A stretch of 64,000 nt of DNA. Origin: Apteryx mantelli. Lineage: Eukaryota; Chordata; Aves; Apterygiformes; Apterygidae. The position numbers and the translations under genes were made by a program. Within the stretch, counting starts at the first letter, position 1; each line of letters begins with the position of its first letter. Below the pieces are notes generated by a model. That model did not search any database. It saw nothing but the letters and a program-made list of their open reading frames with translations, and was not told where the DNA came from. Location: assembly GCF_036417845.1 (NCBI RefSeq), contig NC_089979.1, positions 26,849,958 to 26,913,957 on the forward strand, read 5' to 3'. Below are positions 47,385 through 61,764 of the stretch, piece by piece.

Positions 47385-50300
47385 TGGGGGGCTGATAATG
47401 TCAGCTGTGAGGACAAGGAGAGAAATCTTCCTTGATGAGCACTGATCAGCATCCATTTGGCAAAAAGGGAAGAGACAACCCATAATACTGGTTGAATCCT
47501 CTATTGCAGCAATCTATGCAAAAACACAAACTGAGAAGCAAAAAGTAACAGCAGGAAAGTGGTAAGAAACAATGTCTCAGCTGTAAGAAGCTGTGTGTGC
47601 GTGCTCCTACTCCACTTCAGTGCAAAGTCAGTTCAAACCACTGTTGAAGGAACTTTGAGCAAACCTGTCTGATTAGGGTGGACACAGAAGCTTGTTTTAG
47701 GTGGGCCGATTAATGGTTGAGAGCTGAGCAAGTAGCCTAAGCTCAGCCAGCGCTTATGACCCTGCCTCACCACAGCGTGCCTTGTAGGGGGGCAAAGATG
47801 TGGGACTACATGAACAGTTGTGCTGCAGCGTACAGCTTGGTGCTCATGGCTCGGAAACAGGTAGTGGGCTGCCAGCTGCCTCATGCGATGTGAGTTTCCC
47901 GCACATACAGCAAATCTCTGGTATTAATTTGGACACAAGAGAGCTATGGGACAAAAGCACTGGACCCATGCCTGGCTAACTGTGAAATACAGTCTTTATC
48001 CTTTCTCTTCCCTTTCCTTTTTCGCTTGGCCTGATCCTTTTTGAATGCTGCAGCCCTATTAGCTGTCTCAGCCATGTGTGCAAGAACAGACAGACCAGCT
48101 CTTCTGGAAGATTATATGCATGTACCAGCCAATGTGTGTGTTTAACACTCAGGTAGAGCCACAAGAGCAATCTCAGGAATGATTTAATAGTAAGGTGCTG
48201 AAATCTCTGCTTGCACTTCAGATGGCACAAACAAATATGCACTACGGTCATGCATTTTCTCAGTGCATCAGTTGTCTTACAGACAGGCCATGATGACTTT
48301 ATATATATGTTGCATTTATGCCATTCCCCTGCCGTAATAGCAAGGCAAAGCTAGAATAACAAGGCCTGTGTCAACTCACAGCATGACCATAAATTCTAGG
48401 ATGCTTCCAAGGCAAGTTAAAACAAATTAGTAATTATCATGACTGGCAGGTACTCTGCAGCCACCAATGAGGAATCTGCTGATGAATACTAAAAATCTCT
48501 TAGCAGAGGAGTTACAACTCTGACTGTCAACATGGCTATAATTAGGCAGTGCTAAGTGAATTGGCTTCTTCTCAGATGTACTCCCTCGAGAATCTGCAGA
48601 TCTTGATTTTCTTAAAAAGGAAGGAGATTAAAAAGGGCTGTTCACTGCTTGTGTTGTGGTGGGGCCTAGAGATGCCAGCCAAAATGGGACCCAAATGTGG
48701 TGCGCACAGGACTCAAGCAAGAGTGGAGTTAGTTTGCCTCTCGAATCCAGACCATGACACTTTGTATTCCCTTTGTGACTTTTTTCCCCAGGACTCCAAG
48801 CACCTCACAAGTACCAGCGGAGTTATGCCTCTCAAACACCCAGGAGTATTAATCACTTGAAAGATGAGTTAATAATCTCCGAGTTGCTGAGACATGCTGA
48901 AGGACAAGCTGATAAATTTTCATTGCACAGTGGGGAAGTATTCCTCTGGCTGGGAGATCAGGCTGATGACAAGTTCAGAAGTCTCCAGGGACGCAGTTAA
49001 AGAAAGAGAAGTTTTCTGTGTGAGCAGGAACAGTCACTTATAAATACAAAACCTCCTATGGAAAAGGCAAGCAGTATTAAGAGACTCATATCTCTCTGTT
49101 CAAGGATTAATCTTAATGCATAAAGGCTAATTGTTGTCGCATAATTCCTCCACTGCCTGAAACAAGCAGGTTTTTCTTCAACATCATCTCTGTGTTTTTT
49201 AGTTTAAAGAAAATAAACACTCATGAAACATTTGTGGCGGGGAATAGCTTTCCATTTACCACTGAGTTCTTGGATATTCTTAATTCTGGATATTGCAACT
49301 CTGATCTTGTTCTTTATATATGATGCCACTTCTTGCAGTGAATATATCTGAAGGAGGCTCATCTTTGAGGGTGACAGACAGGCTTGAGAAGAACTGGCTG
49401 GGACATCCCTGCCAGAGTGAAGTAACACCGGGGCAACAATAGTAACTGAGGAGGATATTAAACTACCATTTAAGTCAGCTCTGCCTGCAACTTTGAAATC
49501 AGCCCAACTTCATCCTCAGTGCTTCATTTCCGCAATAATAGAAAACATTAGTTTTCAGCCTTGCTTAGTGCTGTTGTCCTGGGAACGGGAAATTTCCACT
49601 CACTCCTCAAGATGCTGATCTGTTGACTCATTTTTCAGGTAAGCTGTTGTTAAACCTCGCTGGGTGTGTTGCTGCCACATCGTGTTTGTGCAGGAGTGAG
49701 GGGCTGAGTTTTGTTATCAGCTCCCTTGTGTCCCCCTTCTGTCTAAGAGCAAAGGGCCTTTAAGAAGAAGGAGTTGGTAATTTCAGAGACACCCTGAACC
49801 TCTGCTTCTTCTCTCTGAACAGGATTCAAAGCATCAAGGCTAAGCCCCGTTCAGGACCTTTCCAAGGGTTGGTGCTTCACACCAAGGCCCTCCCTGCGAA
49901 TGACGCATCTGCTGTCAGGATTGAAGACTCAGACCTTTAATTCTGAATAGCTCCAGACGGGGAGGCTCTGAGAAGAGATTTCTTATCAAGTGGGTGCTTA
50001 CATATGGCCTGCCTCATATTCAGCTATAAACCAGACTGTGTTTGTCCCTGTCCTGAGGAAGGCAATGGAAAAAGTACAATTGAGAGAGAGGTAAAGGACT
50101 GAATTAACCTAAGGGTAAGTAATTGCAGGAGAATTCAGACTTCCAGATCTTTTTACTGCTTCCTTTCCTGTTTCAGAGAGCTACCACCCAGCGGGGGCAG
50201 GAATATGTTGTCACTATCACTACACTTGTGTGGAGGACAGTAGAAAAGCAGCTCCTCCTTTGAGTCAACATACATCTAAGACATGTTCAGTATCACTAGC

Positions 50301-52280
50301 AAGGGGTCCTGCAAGTATGTTTTTTTCTTCCATCTGGCAGTTTGATCCATGTTCCTCATTCACCATTTTTGATGGATTCATTTCATGTATAATGAAAGCG
50401 TCTCTCACAGGAGTTTAAAAGGCAACAAATAGCAAGGCGGCTGCTAGCAATACAGAGCAGACAGCCTCAACCAGTGGCTCTGCTGGCTGGTGTTAGTTAC
50501 TATATTGTAGGAGGAGTAACTCACCTAGGCAGCAGTCTTGATCTGTATGTTTCCTATGGTGGAAACATTTTGACAGTATAAATGATAACGTGTATTCAAT
50601 GGTGACCACTACTAGAATGAAAGATCAGTGCTGACTGTGTCCCAGTATTTTCATGTGCAAATTTAGTACCACCCACACGTGCTTGTGAGAGAAAGAGGTG
50701 TAGAAGTGATGCCACCACTGGAAGGGACAACTACAGTTGCAGGAGGGGGTAGAGGTTCATTTTCAAATGAAAAGTGGGAGTACAGCTCTCAGATGAGTAA
50801 GTGAGGAAGAGCCCTCGCACAGGAGTCTCACACCTCTTACTGCCTTGCAGAACTGCATACTGCTGCTTCTTTGCTCCTGTCCTACTTTCTAGGAAAGCTG
50901 CAAAAGTTCACTGCATTCTCATAATGCCCCCAACAGCAATTCTGAGCAACCTGCACTATCATAGCACTCATTAAGTCATCCGCAATACGAAGAAAAATCT
51001 CAAGATGACAGACAATGCTTTTCACTGGCACTCCTCCTTGCATGAGTAAGAACTGAGCCTGGGCTGTGTGTGGTGGGGAAGAAGTGTATCTGAAACTTGT
51101 CAGTCATACAAGAGTGTAACAGGCAGAACGTTCTTTTATATTTCTGTGGAGAAAACGATGAAGCAGAGAGGATGTAAAAGTATCTGGGATCTCCACTTTG
51201 GCCCTCTGTTACTGCTCAGAGGCCAAGCTCTGTCCCTGTCCCACCAGTATATACCCAGAGAAGCAGCTGGGATTAAAGACAAACCCATTAAGGACAATAC
51301 TTAAAAGCTGAGAACCCAGCCTTTATATGGCTTTGTGCTCCACAACTGTGTTAAATCCTCTCCTTCTCATATAGTCAGACCCATAAATGTGATGTAGGTA
51401 GCATTTAGATGCCTCTCTCATGTGACCTGACCTGCAGGCTTTCATCCCTCAGGTGGCAAAACACACATGCCCCCATCTCCATGGTCCTTGGGGACCAGCG
51501 TGATGGGGCAACAACAGTGGACTGTCTGATTCATTCTCTTGGGCCCTGTGCAGCTCACCCTTCCTTTCAGAGCAATCTGGTCCTCAAATAAGAGTTTTTA
51601 GTTATAGCAAAACAATCCAGAATTCTATCAGAATTCAAGAAAAAATCTATTGCATTTCCCCCTAAAGACCTAACTCTTCTGCTCCCCGAGTCAGTGAAAG
51701 GCTTACTATAAGGGCAGGGATGGGAACTGAAGGATGCAAGAGCCTCTACTCCTACCCTGGAAGGTAAACACACTCATTTAAAGGCAAGTTAATCTGCAGT
51801 TTAGGGGATGAAACAAAAGAAAATTTAGTGAAAGAAGAGTCCCCAACACTGGATTTGCTAGATTTTCAACCCACATGAGTTATGCTCAGAGGTAATCACT
51901 GAGTAAGATGGAGGAACCTGGCTGCTGTTCCTAAAACCCTGTTACTACCCTTGGCACATATAGAGTTGGTTCAGAACAGTCCTATCACATACCAGTTGCT
52001 TTGGCCCATGTGTTGGGGGTGGCGAGAACAACGCTGCTTGAGTATCTACCTGACACCCTGCCTGGCAGTAGATAATCCCTCAGCAGATGCAGATAGGATT
52101 CAGCTTTCTGAAGCCACATAACTCCTTTGCTCTGTTCCCTGGACATTTGACTTTTGTTTCTTTTTTATAGGACTGAGGGTAGCAATATACTGTCACTGAA
52201 CAATAGAAAGTAATTCATGTTAAATGTACACTGGTCTCACCTGCCTCCGCAGCAAAACCTGGTTCATCTAGGACTTTGAT
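47385..52280. other. Intergenic DNA, no gene recognised
   Basis: Only frames of about 100 codons or fewer, none recognised. No CpG island, LTR or SINE is visible. Confidence 0.5.
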
Positions 52281-52600
52281 TACCCTTCACAGAATTATAG
52301 AACAACTGAGGTTGAGGACCCCTGGGGAGCATCTCCAATTCCCTGCTAAAAGCAGGGTCAGCTAGAGCAGGTTGCTCAGGGTTGTGTCCAGTCAGGTTTT
52401 GAGTGTCTCCAAGCATGGAGACTCCACAACCTCTCTGTGCAACCTGTTCCAGTGTTTGACCACCTTCACAGTAAAATGCTTATTTCTTATGTTTAAGTGG
52501 AATTTCCTGTATTTCAATTTGTGCCCATTTCCTCTTGTCCTGTCCCTGGGTACCATGAGAAGAGTCTGGCTCCACCCTCTTTATCTTTTTAAATCCTTGT
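52281..52600 (-). mobile_element. CR1 LINE 3' fragment, 5'-truncated
   Basis: Starting with CACAGAATTATAGAAC, the + strand tracks the reverse complement of the 3' end of the CR1 copy at 47.0-47.38 kb through the 3' UTR (GCAGGGTCA.CTAGAGCA) and the end of ORF2 (CAACCTGTTCCAGTG; AAGAGTCTGGCTCCA). By eye it is roughly 75-80% similar with small gaps. It is a typical 5'-truncated insertion of about 0.3 kb; the left edge is sharp and the right edge fades after about 52600. Confidence 0.93.
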
Positions 52601-53689
52601 CTTTCCCCACACAAGCAGGGCAATACTGGCCTGTATTGCTGGGAGAGCAAAATCCTGGTTTCCCAATCTGTGGCAACCATTTTGAATTCACAACTGTCAT
52701 TTGTTTATATGTTTGATTTTAACTAAACATTAGTTTAGGTACCACCTTTGCTCAAATATGTAACTTTACCTTTGAAATTAAGATCTTTAAAAGCTCCTGC
52801 AAAGGACTCAGTTGCAGTTGAGATCCAAAATCTTTAATATGCTTCTGTTCTTCCCTACACTTCAATTGCACTTGCAAATTTCCATCTGAGAATGCTGTAA
52901 ACATGCCAACGCAATATGAAGTAGCTCTTACACACCAAAGCCAGACTGTAATGATGTGGGGCTGATTTCTAATGACAGCCACAAGTTGGCATGTTTGCAA
53001 CCAGTCAAGAAGCATCATTCACTCATTCAGCTTTCAACACATGCTTAATTGTAAAGCATCTCCAGGCTGTTAGGGTAAAGGAGAATCTAAACTGATTTGA
53101 AGTTTATCCTTACATTTATGTTGTCACAGAAAAATATCACTTTATTCCCTAGAGAGTATTTCTAATGTCTGTCACCTTTCTATTTGTGTAGTCCAGACAC
53201 CATAACTCCCCTGATATCCTGCCTCTTATGCACAGAGGAGTTCTTGGGAGCCAACCACTGGTAAGTATTTCTCAGGCAAGGCTGACAGTTTAGCAGTTTT
53301 GGATCCATTATTAGAAAACAACCTTTACAATTAAAACTACTTTGATAGGATGATATTGAGAACATTCTGAAGTGCATTCAGGACTGAAGCTTGAACCAGA
53401 AATGCAGAGGATAGGATTTTATGAGGGTCTTATTAATAGTGAAAAAATCTTGTTTCTGTAGGACTCTTCACTGTGATGTTTAACTCAGAAAAATCCTGAA
53501 CCAGAAAAACCTTGGATTACAAATTTATCAAGAAACATTTTAAACATGTTTGCTGGACAATACCCACTGATAATGATATGATAATTAGGCACCTTCACAT
53601 TTGGAGTCCAAATGTATTCTTAATGCGATTATGTTTCTTTACCAGTATCATGTTAAGAATTTAAAAAGTTCTTCCTTTGCTCAGATACA
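52601..53689. other. Intergenic DNA between CR1 fragments
   Basis: No gene or repeat recognised. The longest frame is 88 codons and without motif. Confidence 0.45.
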
Positions 53690-54680
53690 TTTAAGAGGGA
53701 AACAGAGTCCCCCTCAACCTTCATTTTGTGAGGGCTAAACAAGCCCAGTTCTTTTAGCTGCTGTCAATAAAATATAATCTCCATTCTCACAATGACTTTT
53801 GTAGCTTTCTCTGCACCTAGTGCAGTTTCAGTTCCTCTTTCCTGAGCACAGGTCCCCTGAGTTGCACAAACAAGAGTTCTGGGTATACATGCCTGGGTAT
53901 ACACCAATACTTTTCTGTTTTAGAAAGATTTTTTGTGATACATACAGTATCTATTTGCTTTTTTCATGACCAGCCCATCACAGTCATGATACGATCAGCT
54001 AGTACCCTTCTTCCTTCCCCTCTGCAGTCCTCCCAGAGCTATGGGCTGCATTTTTGGAGCAGACATTCTTCTTAAGGTCAGGACTAATCTCACATAACTT
54101 TAGCTGTCTAAATAGTAGGTGTCCCAGCTACCTCTTCGGTGGGAGGGGAGAGACACCTCCCACAGGTGATTCACTCCAGATAGTTGTCTGAAGTAGCAAG
54201 AATGAACTGCCTTCCAGAATGCTTGCCTTCCCATATTAGTGATAAAGAAGACTTGATAACTGGCTTGGTTTTGACATCTAACATCCAAATGGCTCCCACC
54301 ATCACTACATGGATTGTACTCCACCCTAGGAAATGCCACCTTATTTCCACTGCTCTAGTATCAGTGCCAGGCAGTACTTTCATATTCAATTCCTCTTTCA
54401 TGCTGACAATACCTCCAAACTTCATTAGCATGTGCCACGGTAATAAATGAAAATCTTTAACAGGATCAAGCCCAAGACCTTGAGGAATTCCAATATAAAC
54501 TTCCTTCACACTCCATGCTTCCCCCAAGCTAACCTGTGCTGGTCCTTATCCACTTTGTATGTCCAGTTCTAGTGGTATCTTATCCAGTCCAAGGCAGGTG
54601 GTCAAATCAACATCGTTTAGCAAGTTAGTGTGTCAGGTTAAGAGTCCAGGTAGATGAGGTATGCCTGGAAAATAAACAAG
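53690..54680 (-). mobile_element. Old CR1/L3-like LINE remnant
   Basis: About 53695-53870 resembles the minus strand of the CR1 region coding for the end of ORF2 (CCCCCTCAACC, GGCTAAACAAGCCCAG). About 54380-54680 resembles the RT region of old CR1/L3 elements (TAACAGGATCAAGCCCAAGACC, TTGAGGAATTCCA). A minus-strand frame there reads IGIPQGLGLDPV, recalling [12 protein letters not shown]. The middle, 53.96-54.38 kb, is too diverged for me to align. It could be one decayed element or two. Confidence 0.5.
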
Positions 54681-56545
54681 AGATACCAGCTGAGCTTGTC
54701 ATAATCATTTTGTCTTATAAAATTTTCTACTTACCTTCATGTTTTAATTATTCTTTTCTTCAAAATTTGTTCTAAAGATTGCCCACGACTGAAGAAAGAC
54801 TGATGAGTCTCTGACTGCCAAGATAATCTTTGTCTTCTTAATAAGCATAGGTATGGTGCCTACTGTTCTGCTGTCAGATGGGAGCACTCCTAGCTCAAGA
54901 GATTTAAAAAATCCCTGATTCTGGAACAGTAGTTTCATGTGCCAGTTCTTAAAAACTCTCAGTGTAGATGATTTTATTTCTTTTCCTCAGTCTGAACACA
55001 CTAAATGCCCTGAATTTCTCTCCCACTTCACCTGTGGTTATTCCTTGTGTCTCTATCTTTTTTCCAGCCAGCCATCCCAGTCTCATCTTCTGGTCTAGCA
55101 ACACTGGGAAAGGAAGTATTCCTTTAGCTTTGGGGTTGCATGACTTTACAAAAGCTACTGCAAGGTTCCCTCTGAAAAGAGAAACATGATCAGGCAGGGA
55201 TAGTGCTACATACAGGACCACTTTTTTCTGCCCACTTTTTCACTTAGCTAAAGCACCATAACATTTTACAAATATATACAACTCTCTCATATTGTTGGAC
55301 TTCAAGAGAGAACTGAGGAGCCCTGCTGACTTGAGGCTGAAGATAGCACATTAAACCCCAGGGAAGCTACTAGTGAAGTACCCAAGGAAGCACTAATGTC
55401 AGGGACTAAAGGTAAAACCCTGTTTAGTTAAAGCCCTCAGTTTGTGGCAGGGTAAGAGGCAGAGGCTCACACACAGATGTGGATTTACCAAAAGGGGACA
55501 GCAGGAGGGCGAGGAGGTCTCTTTCTTTTCACTATAGAGTGAATCTTTCATGTAAAGGGTCTGCTTTTGTGCCTGTCAAAGTCAGGAGCAAAACTCCCTT
55601 TGGCTTTAATAGCATCCTGTGTTTGCAGAGTGCTTTTTACTTGCTTGGAACTGAACAGAACTACCTACCTGCTCTTTTGCACAGGTATTATTGCCTGTTT
55701 GGTGCCAAGGAAACGTACTGGATTGTCAGACAGGGTCTTATCCAGCTACTAATTGCACTGTAAGAGGTTCCTAAAAGCACACAGTAGTTTAAATGCACAC
55801 ACTCAATTTCCATGTTCTGTACTCACTGAGTGTTCTTACAGCTAGCGTTCAGGGAGCTCAGCAAAGACTGTTAGGGCAAGTGTTCTGGCTGAATCTGAGT
55901 TTGTGCTAGAAAAGGGCATTCTGCACTTCCACTTTGTATTGATCTGTTGTCTAGGCTGATTAACCATGAGATAGCAGTGCTTCCAAATCAGGTTCCAAGT
56001 CTAGTATCTTCACAAGGTGTAAAGGCTTCCTCCTTTTCTCAAGTGTAGGTTTTATGTCAGATAAAGCAACAGATCTTTGATAAATCATCTGTTGCTAATT
56101 GGGTGGAAAATTGCATCAGCTGATGAACTATTCTAAGAACTAATGCAAATCTAAATTTGTACCTTAGCTTTATTAACCTTTGGCTGTGTAAAGTGTGTGT
56201 ATTGTGAAGTCTTGTATATCCAGACTAGCTGGATGTCCTTACCAGTGTATTTGACTACAAATGCATTAGCTGTTTTGCAAAATGTTGAAGTTAACTCTGA
56301 GTTTCCTAACTGGGTCCATTAGCTCCAGCAGCAGTATTCCAGTGGCAGCACTGACCCCCAAGTCAATGTGCAGCAGTGCTCATGAGAGAGCAATACGGGC
56401 CAAAGGCAGCCATAAAAGGCCAAGTGCTGGGTAAGGTCACACAGGCAGCTTTCCCAGCAGCTTGCTGTCTTTATCTGCCGTATGTTCTCTTGCACTCCTG
56501 GGCCTAATTTGCTCAGCTGATTGCTTAATGTGCCATGCTCTATTT
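54681..56545. other. Intergenic DNA, no gene recognised
   Basis: Short frames only (94 codons or fewer). Nothing recognised. Confidence 0.45.
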
Positions 56546-56564
56546 GGGGGGGGGGGGGGGGGGG
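56546..56564. repeat. G19 homopolymer
   Basis: Nineteen consecutive G in ordinary-composition flanks. It is a hot spot for slippage and can form G-quadruplex; the true length in the genome is uncertain because such runs sequence poorly. Confidence 0.9.
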
Positions 56565-59500
56565 TTGGAGACACATAAAAAGGGACTGTGACAAGACCAA
56601 ATGCACTGTCATAGGTGACCTCTTGTTAGCAGTGTGCAGGCTACAGGGTGACACCACTGGTTACAGCCATTGTGGGTTTGTTCCTCAGTCAAGCATGCTT
56701 CATTAAGGCCCAAGGCACTGAACAGCAAGAGGGAATTCCTGAGAGCACCCAGATTAAAAAAATACCAGGACTTGGGTGGTCACAGTGAGTAGTAGAGATT
56801 TACACTGGCAAGCAACACACTGCAGCTTACCAGAAGAGCCCACCTCATGCATATATGGGCGAGCCTGCTGGAGCTTGCAATGTCAAGTGTCCTTGTTAAG
56901 ATACTTATTGTTTATATAAAGGCTTTTTGTAATAATGGGTCATGAACAGAAATCAAGGATGCTTTTGAAAAGGCTTGCTAAAAATATATTAGTTTCTACA
57001 ATGGAGTCAACATCTTTTGGGCATAAAAGTGAAATAGGTATGTAAAGGCTTGTATTTTAATATAAGAAAGATCACATGGTTCCTGCTCATGGAATAATAA
57101 GATTACTTAACCATGGAAAATACTTATACACTAATTTGTCATGTTTGTAAACTAGGTAATGGAGATGTTTTTGCATGTCCTCACAGGACATGAATGAAGA
57201 CAGGGTATTTGTAAAGTCAATCTTTCACAACCCTACAGCTCTAGTAATATTGTAATGTAAATACAACGTTAGCCAGTATGATGAAATGCCTTGTTTTGTG
57301 AAACTTAGTCACATACATCGTTTACAAATGCATATGCAAATTTTATAATTTTTCAAAATTATTAAAGCACATATTTGGAGAGAGAAGAAAAGATCTCTGA
57401 TGTCTGTCATTTAGCAATTGCTATGGCTGTGATATAAGAACTGCTTCCATGGCTTACCACTTATGGTGCAAATGGAATGTAATTGCCTCTGATTTACATT
57501 ACAGCAGTACCCTGAGGCCCTAACTGAAAACTTGCTTCCATGATACTGGGATATAAACTGAACATTGCTCAGTACCTGGCTCCTATCTATGCACATTCAT
57601 CTCTAGTCCGAGTTACATGCCATTTTGATTCTTGCTAGCTGTCCTGTTGGAAAGTGGAGTAGAATTCAATACTTTGCTTTTATTAAAAAACAGTGATTAA
57701 AATCAATATTTATTTCAGGGTTGACAACATTTATTTTCAGTTATAATTTCTGGCCTGCTTTAACCTCATTTTGCTTTAGTCTGTCAACTGGGGCTGAAAT
57801 TTTCTCAATAAGAGCTAAACCCTGCCAAACCAGCAAATCAGTAAGTCTGGAATGAATGCCATGGACCTCCAGCCTAGAAATACAGCAGCAGGCTGTGGCT
57901 CAGATCAGCCTGGCTCATCCTGTCATTTTGGGCCAATAAACTATCTATCACATAGCCTGCAGGCTCCTTGGTAATGTGGCACCTCTCACCCCAGCTAGGC
58001 TTGAAAGTTTGCATGGGGTTATTCAAGTATGTTAATGGATCCGAAGCCCCTTAGATTAAACCTGGGGAGCAGAATCCCTTTGCCATGGGTATGGGACAAA
58101 CACAGACAAGAGTCAGCTCCTGCCCCAAAGATTTTACATTCAGAAGAGCAAAAGGTGAGAACAGAAGCAGAAGGAGAAATGAGTCCAGCAGGTGGAAAAC
58201 TGAGGCATCCTCCCTACTGCCAGGTCAGCCTTCTGGGCACTGCACAGCAATGCCTAACATTGGAGCTCTGGTTATTTATTGATTTATTTGTAAAAGGGAG
58301 AATGAGAAATTGTTTATTTTTCTATAAATTGTAACCTAAGGGTCTCAAAGAGAGAGGCAGAAAGGCAATAGTAAGTGTGCCAGGTGCTGGCATGCAGGAA
58401 AGGTTGCAGCTGACCAGAAATTATATCCTGTGGGTCCAGGAAAGAATCAGTGCAAAAATCAGTGCATATTGACAGTTAAAATGTTCCTGGCCTTCCTTTC
58501 AGTGAGCCTTGGCTGACACGTGAGTGTTCCTGAATCTCACTGAAAACAAAGTAAAGGAGAAAGCCTTACTCTGCTAGGGTAGCTGATTAGTGAGACCTCC
58601 TGGAGCAGCAGTTTCTTCTGGAAGCCTTGTGCTCTAGCCAGTCTCAGGCTACAGCCCTGGGTGCTCCCAGGGAGAAGATTTTTGAGCTATTGAACAGACA
58701 ACAGGATGACAACTCTCAGGAGCTCTCGCCACAGTTTATAACTGATTTGTCATGAGGACTCCATGGTAACATGATTATATGAATTTGTTTGAAAGGGAAC
58801 TGGTCAACTGACAGCATTTTCTCAGCTGTCAGTTTGTTCTAGATATAGGATTATTAAGCTCTTCATTCCATGGCCCATGATGCATATTTGGGCTATCTTC
58901 ACAACTTAATCCATTCTTGAATCCCCAAACGTGTTTTCATGTGCCTTATGTCTGTATAGAAAAGAAAACCTGCAGCTCACTAAGAACTGGCGTTTCAGGG
59001 CTTGAGCTCTGTCCCTGCAGGCTGAAAGAGCATCTCCTAACTGTGTTCATGGCATAATCAGTTCCAGAAGCCAAACCTGTTTCCGCCATCTGCTGGGTCC
59101 ACTCTCCACCTTGCTGGTCCATATAAAGGACCCACTCCAGAGGTTTTCCAGAGCTTTGCTATCATTTTCAGTTTGTCCATCTCTAGCCCCACACAAACTG
59201 AAATTTTTTTCTTATCTGTCTACACAAAGCAGTTCCCCGAAATACACAGTTTATTCACTTCCCAAACCTGTAAGATTTCCACTGACAAAGAGCAGCTCAT
59301 TTTCATTGCCTTGGCATTCCCTCACTTTCCTGACCTTCCAGACAGTTGTTTCCCTGTTGGAGGTACAGCAATTCTGTCTGATACATATACGTCTCCTGTG
59401 AATTCCAAAACCACCACAGAAACATTTTTAAAAAATGCATGAATGGATGAATCTCCTGAATGCATACAACAAGGAATGGAAGGGAAGGATTCCTTCAACA

Positions 59501-61717
59501 TAAATTTAGTCAGAAGTCCTCAGAACTAATGGCTTGAAGTGGTAAGGAAAACTGATTGAATGTAACAGCTAGTCTCTTCCTGCTTCTTGCCAGAGACGGC
59601 AGTGCATGATCGGGCTAAGAAAAGCAGTGTGCTGTCAGCTACAAACAGAGCATTTGTTAGCACCAGAGAACTGCTTGCTGTGCGGTCATACGGAAATTGT
59701 GTGATGTGGCTGCAAATGCCGTGAGCTTGAAAAAGAAGGGCCACAGGCGAGGACATGTGGCTGCAGCAGCAGCAGCTCTGGCAGAACTGAGCCGAGCCCC
59801 CCAGCAGGTGGTGGTCGCCAACAGCGCAGAGGAAGGAAGCTCCTCTGCAGCTGCAGCTCAGGCTGAAGCAGGCTTTACTACTGAAAAAGGAAAATCCTTG
59901 CAGGTGTCCGATTTCTTTCTTGTCATGAGAGAAAAGTCATGAGATAGACTGATCCCTGCGTTTAAGGCTTTACTGCTCTGTGCTTGCAGTGGGTGAAAGC
60001 TGGATCCCCCAACAGAAATTAAATGTCCTGGAGTACAAGTCACAGAGGTCTCAGTGCAGAGCATGTTGCAAATTGAAAATAAAGGCCAGTTTCACATCAA
60101 TTACAGTGACCTTTTTTATTTTGGAGATGCACGGTTTATTTAACAGCAGAAAACAGGGGGTTCTTAGTGCATACCTTAGGCTTGTGAACGTCTGACATCC
60201 TACAGCCTGCAAAGTTATTTGTCCTGCTCACACACATGGAGAATACCAGTTTCCCAAGCCAAGGAGGAAGGAGTCATGCCCAACTATCAAAAGGCAGGAC
60301 TGTGCTCTGGCTGCACACTGAGTTCCTGAAGTTCAGTCACTGAACAGTACTAAGCTGTACAGCTCTCCAGCCCTGTTATTTCTGTTTCACTTGGCCTGCT
60401 ATAGCGCTGACCTTTACATGCCCCAGGCTTCTGTCATCGTGATGCCGAGGGTACCACGGAGACATGAATCCCTGGCAGACTGTACAGGACCCACAGTCTG
60501 GCACACTACAGGTAAACCTGCCAGGGTGGACCAGATGCTTTGCATGGGGCTGAGCACTGCTACCTCCTGGCTGACTCTCCAAGAGGTTGTCTGTAATTTG
60601 GGGTATTGGCTCCCTAATTATTCATGCTAGGGAGCATGACACACAGGGGCTAAGGTAGAGGGGCAGAAGGGACTTTTGGACAATGTAGGACAAGACCTAA
60701 ACCCTCCTATGTCAGAATGATTTAAAGCATGGCAATGCTAATAGGTCTGCTGACCCCTCCTGGGCAGCTTGTCTCTGCCCTTGGAATTGCAGCATAACAG
60801 AACACAGCTCAGGCTGCAAAATCCAAGCCCCTCCCCAGTTAGAAACTGTCAAAATGAAGGCTGCCTGCGAGATGTTCTGCTGTAGGTGACACAGCTGTGT
60901 GGTGAAGGCAGAACAGAAGTCAATTGTGCAAGTCAGCGGCAGCCAGTCTATTGCCTTTCCTGCTCTAGTTCTTGGCCTTGCAAAGCACACAGCTTCCAAC
61001 ACTGCAGGCTATCGTCACTGAGACAGCAGCTTTGGTCACAGAGACAGCAGCCTCCTCCATTACACAAATCCCACCCAACCTCTGCAGCCAAATGAGGCAA
61101 GAGGCTTGTGACACACATGTTAATGCACATGCATGATGGGGGGAATGAGGGTTGCAGGGTCAATCTCCATGTTCTGGAACAGTTTATGTAGCTTTATATT
61201 CTTAATATTCTTTATTAAGTTTGTGTATGTTTAACTGCCCAAGCTTTAAAAAAGCAAATGGAAAACAAATCTACCACATGGCCTCATATTTATGCCTGCA
61301 CATGTCATGAGTGGGACTGGGACATACACAGCATGATACCTGCCTCTCTCCTCAAGCTGACTGGGTAAGTGATAATGCTGCCTGAGCTGGTGGCAGGGAG
61401 CTGCCACCCTCTCTGTGAACCCCTGCAAAGGGAAGTAAGGCACACGAATCACCTGGAGTTATTTGGTGACTTCCGGTCATGCTCCAGGTCCAGGAGAGAA
61501 GTGGCTGCAGATCTTCTGGGAAGGAGTTTCATCTCCATGCAGACTGAGTTGCAGGTTTCATCCCACAGGTTGCTTTGTCAAACCCTGGACCTCTGCTCTC
61601 AGTCTAAACCTCTCTGAGCCATCCATCCCATGCCTCTTTCCTCACCCTGTTACTTCCACCCACAGCCCCGTGGTCCTCTGCATTCATCTTCAAGTTGCCA
61701 ATGTGGCTCTGCTCTCA
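56565..61717. other. Intergenic DNA, no gene recognised
   Basis: Frames up to about 100 codons without motifs. A near-tandem duplication of about 20 bases (gagacagcagc shared) is visible around 61013-61051. A perfect 8-bp stem (gctcccta/tagggagc) lies near 60609-60634. Confidence 0.45.
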
Positions 61718-61764
61718 TTGACATTAAAATTGACATTAAATTGACATTAAAATTGACATTAAAA
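61718..61764. repeat. Four tandem copies of TTGACATTAAAA
   Basis: Units at 61718-61729, 61730-61740 (one A short), 61741-61752 and 61753-61764. It is a small minisatellite, nearly perfect and therefore probably young. Confidence 0.95.
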
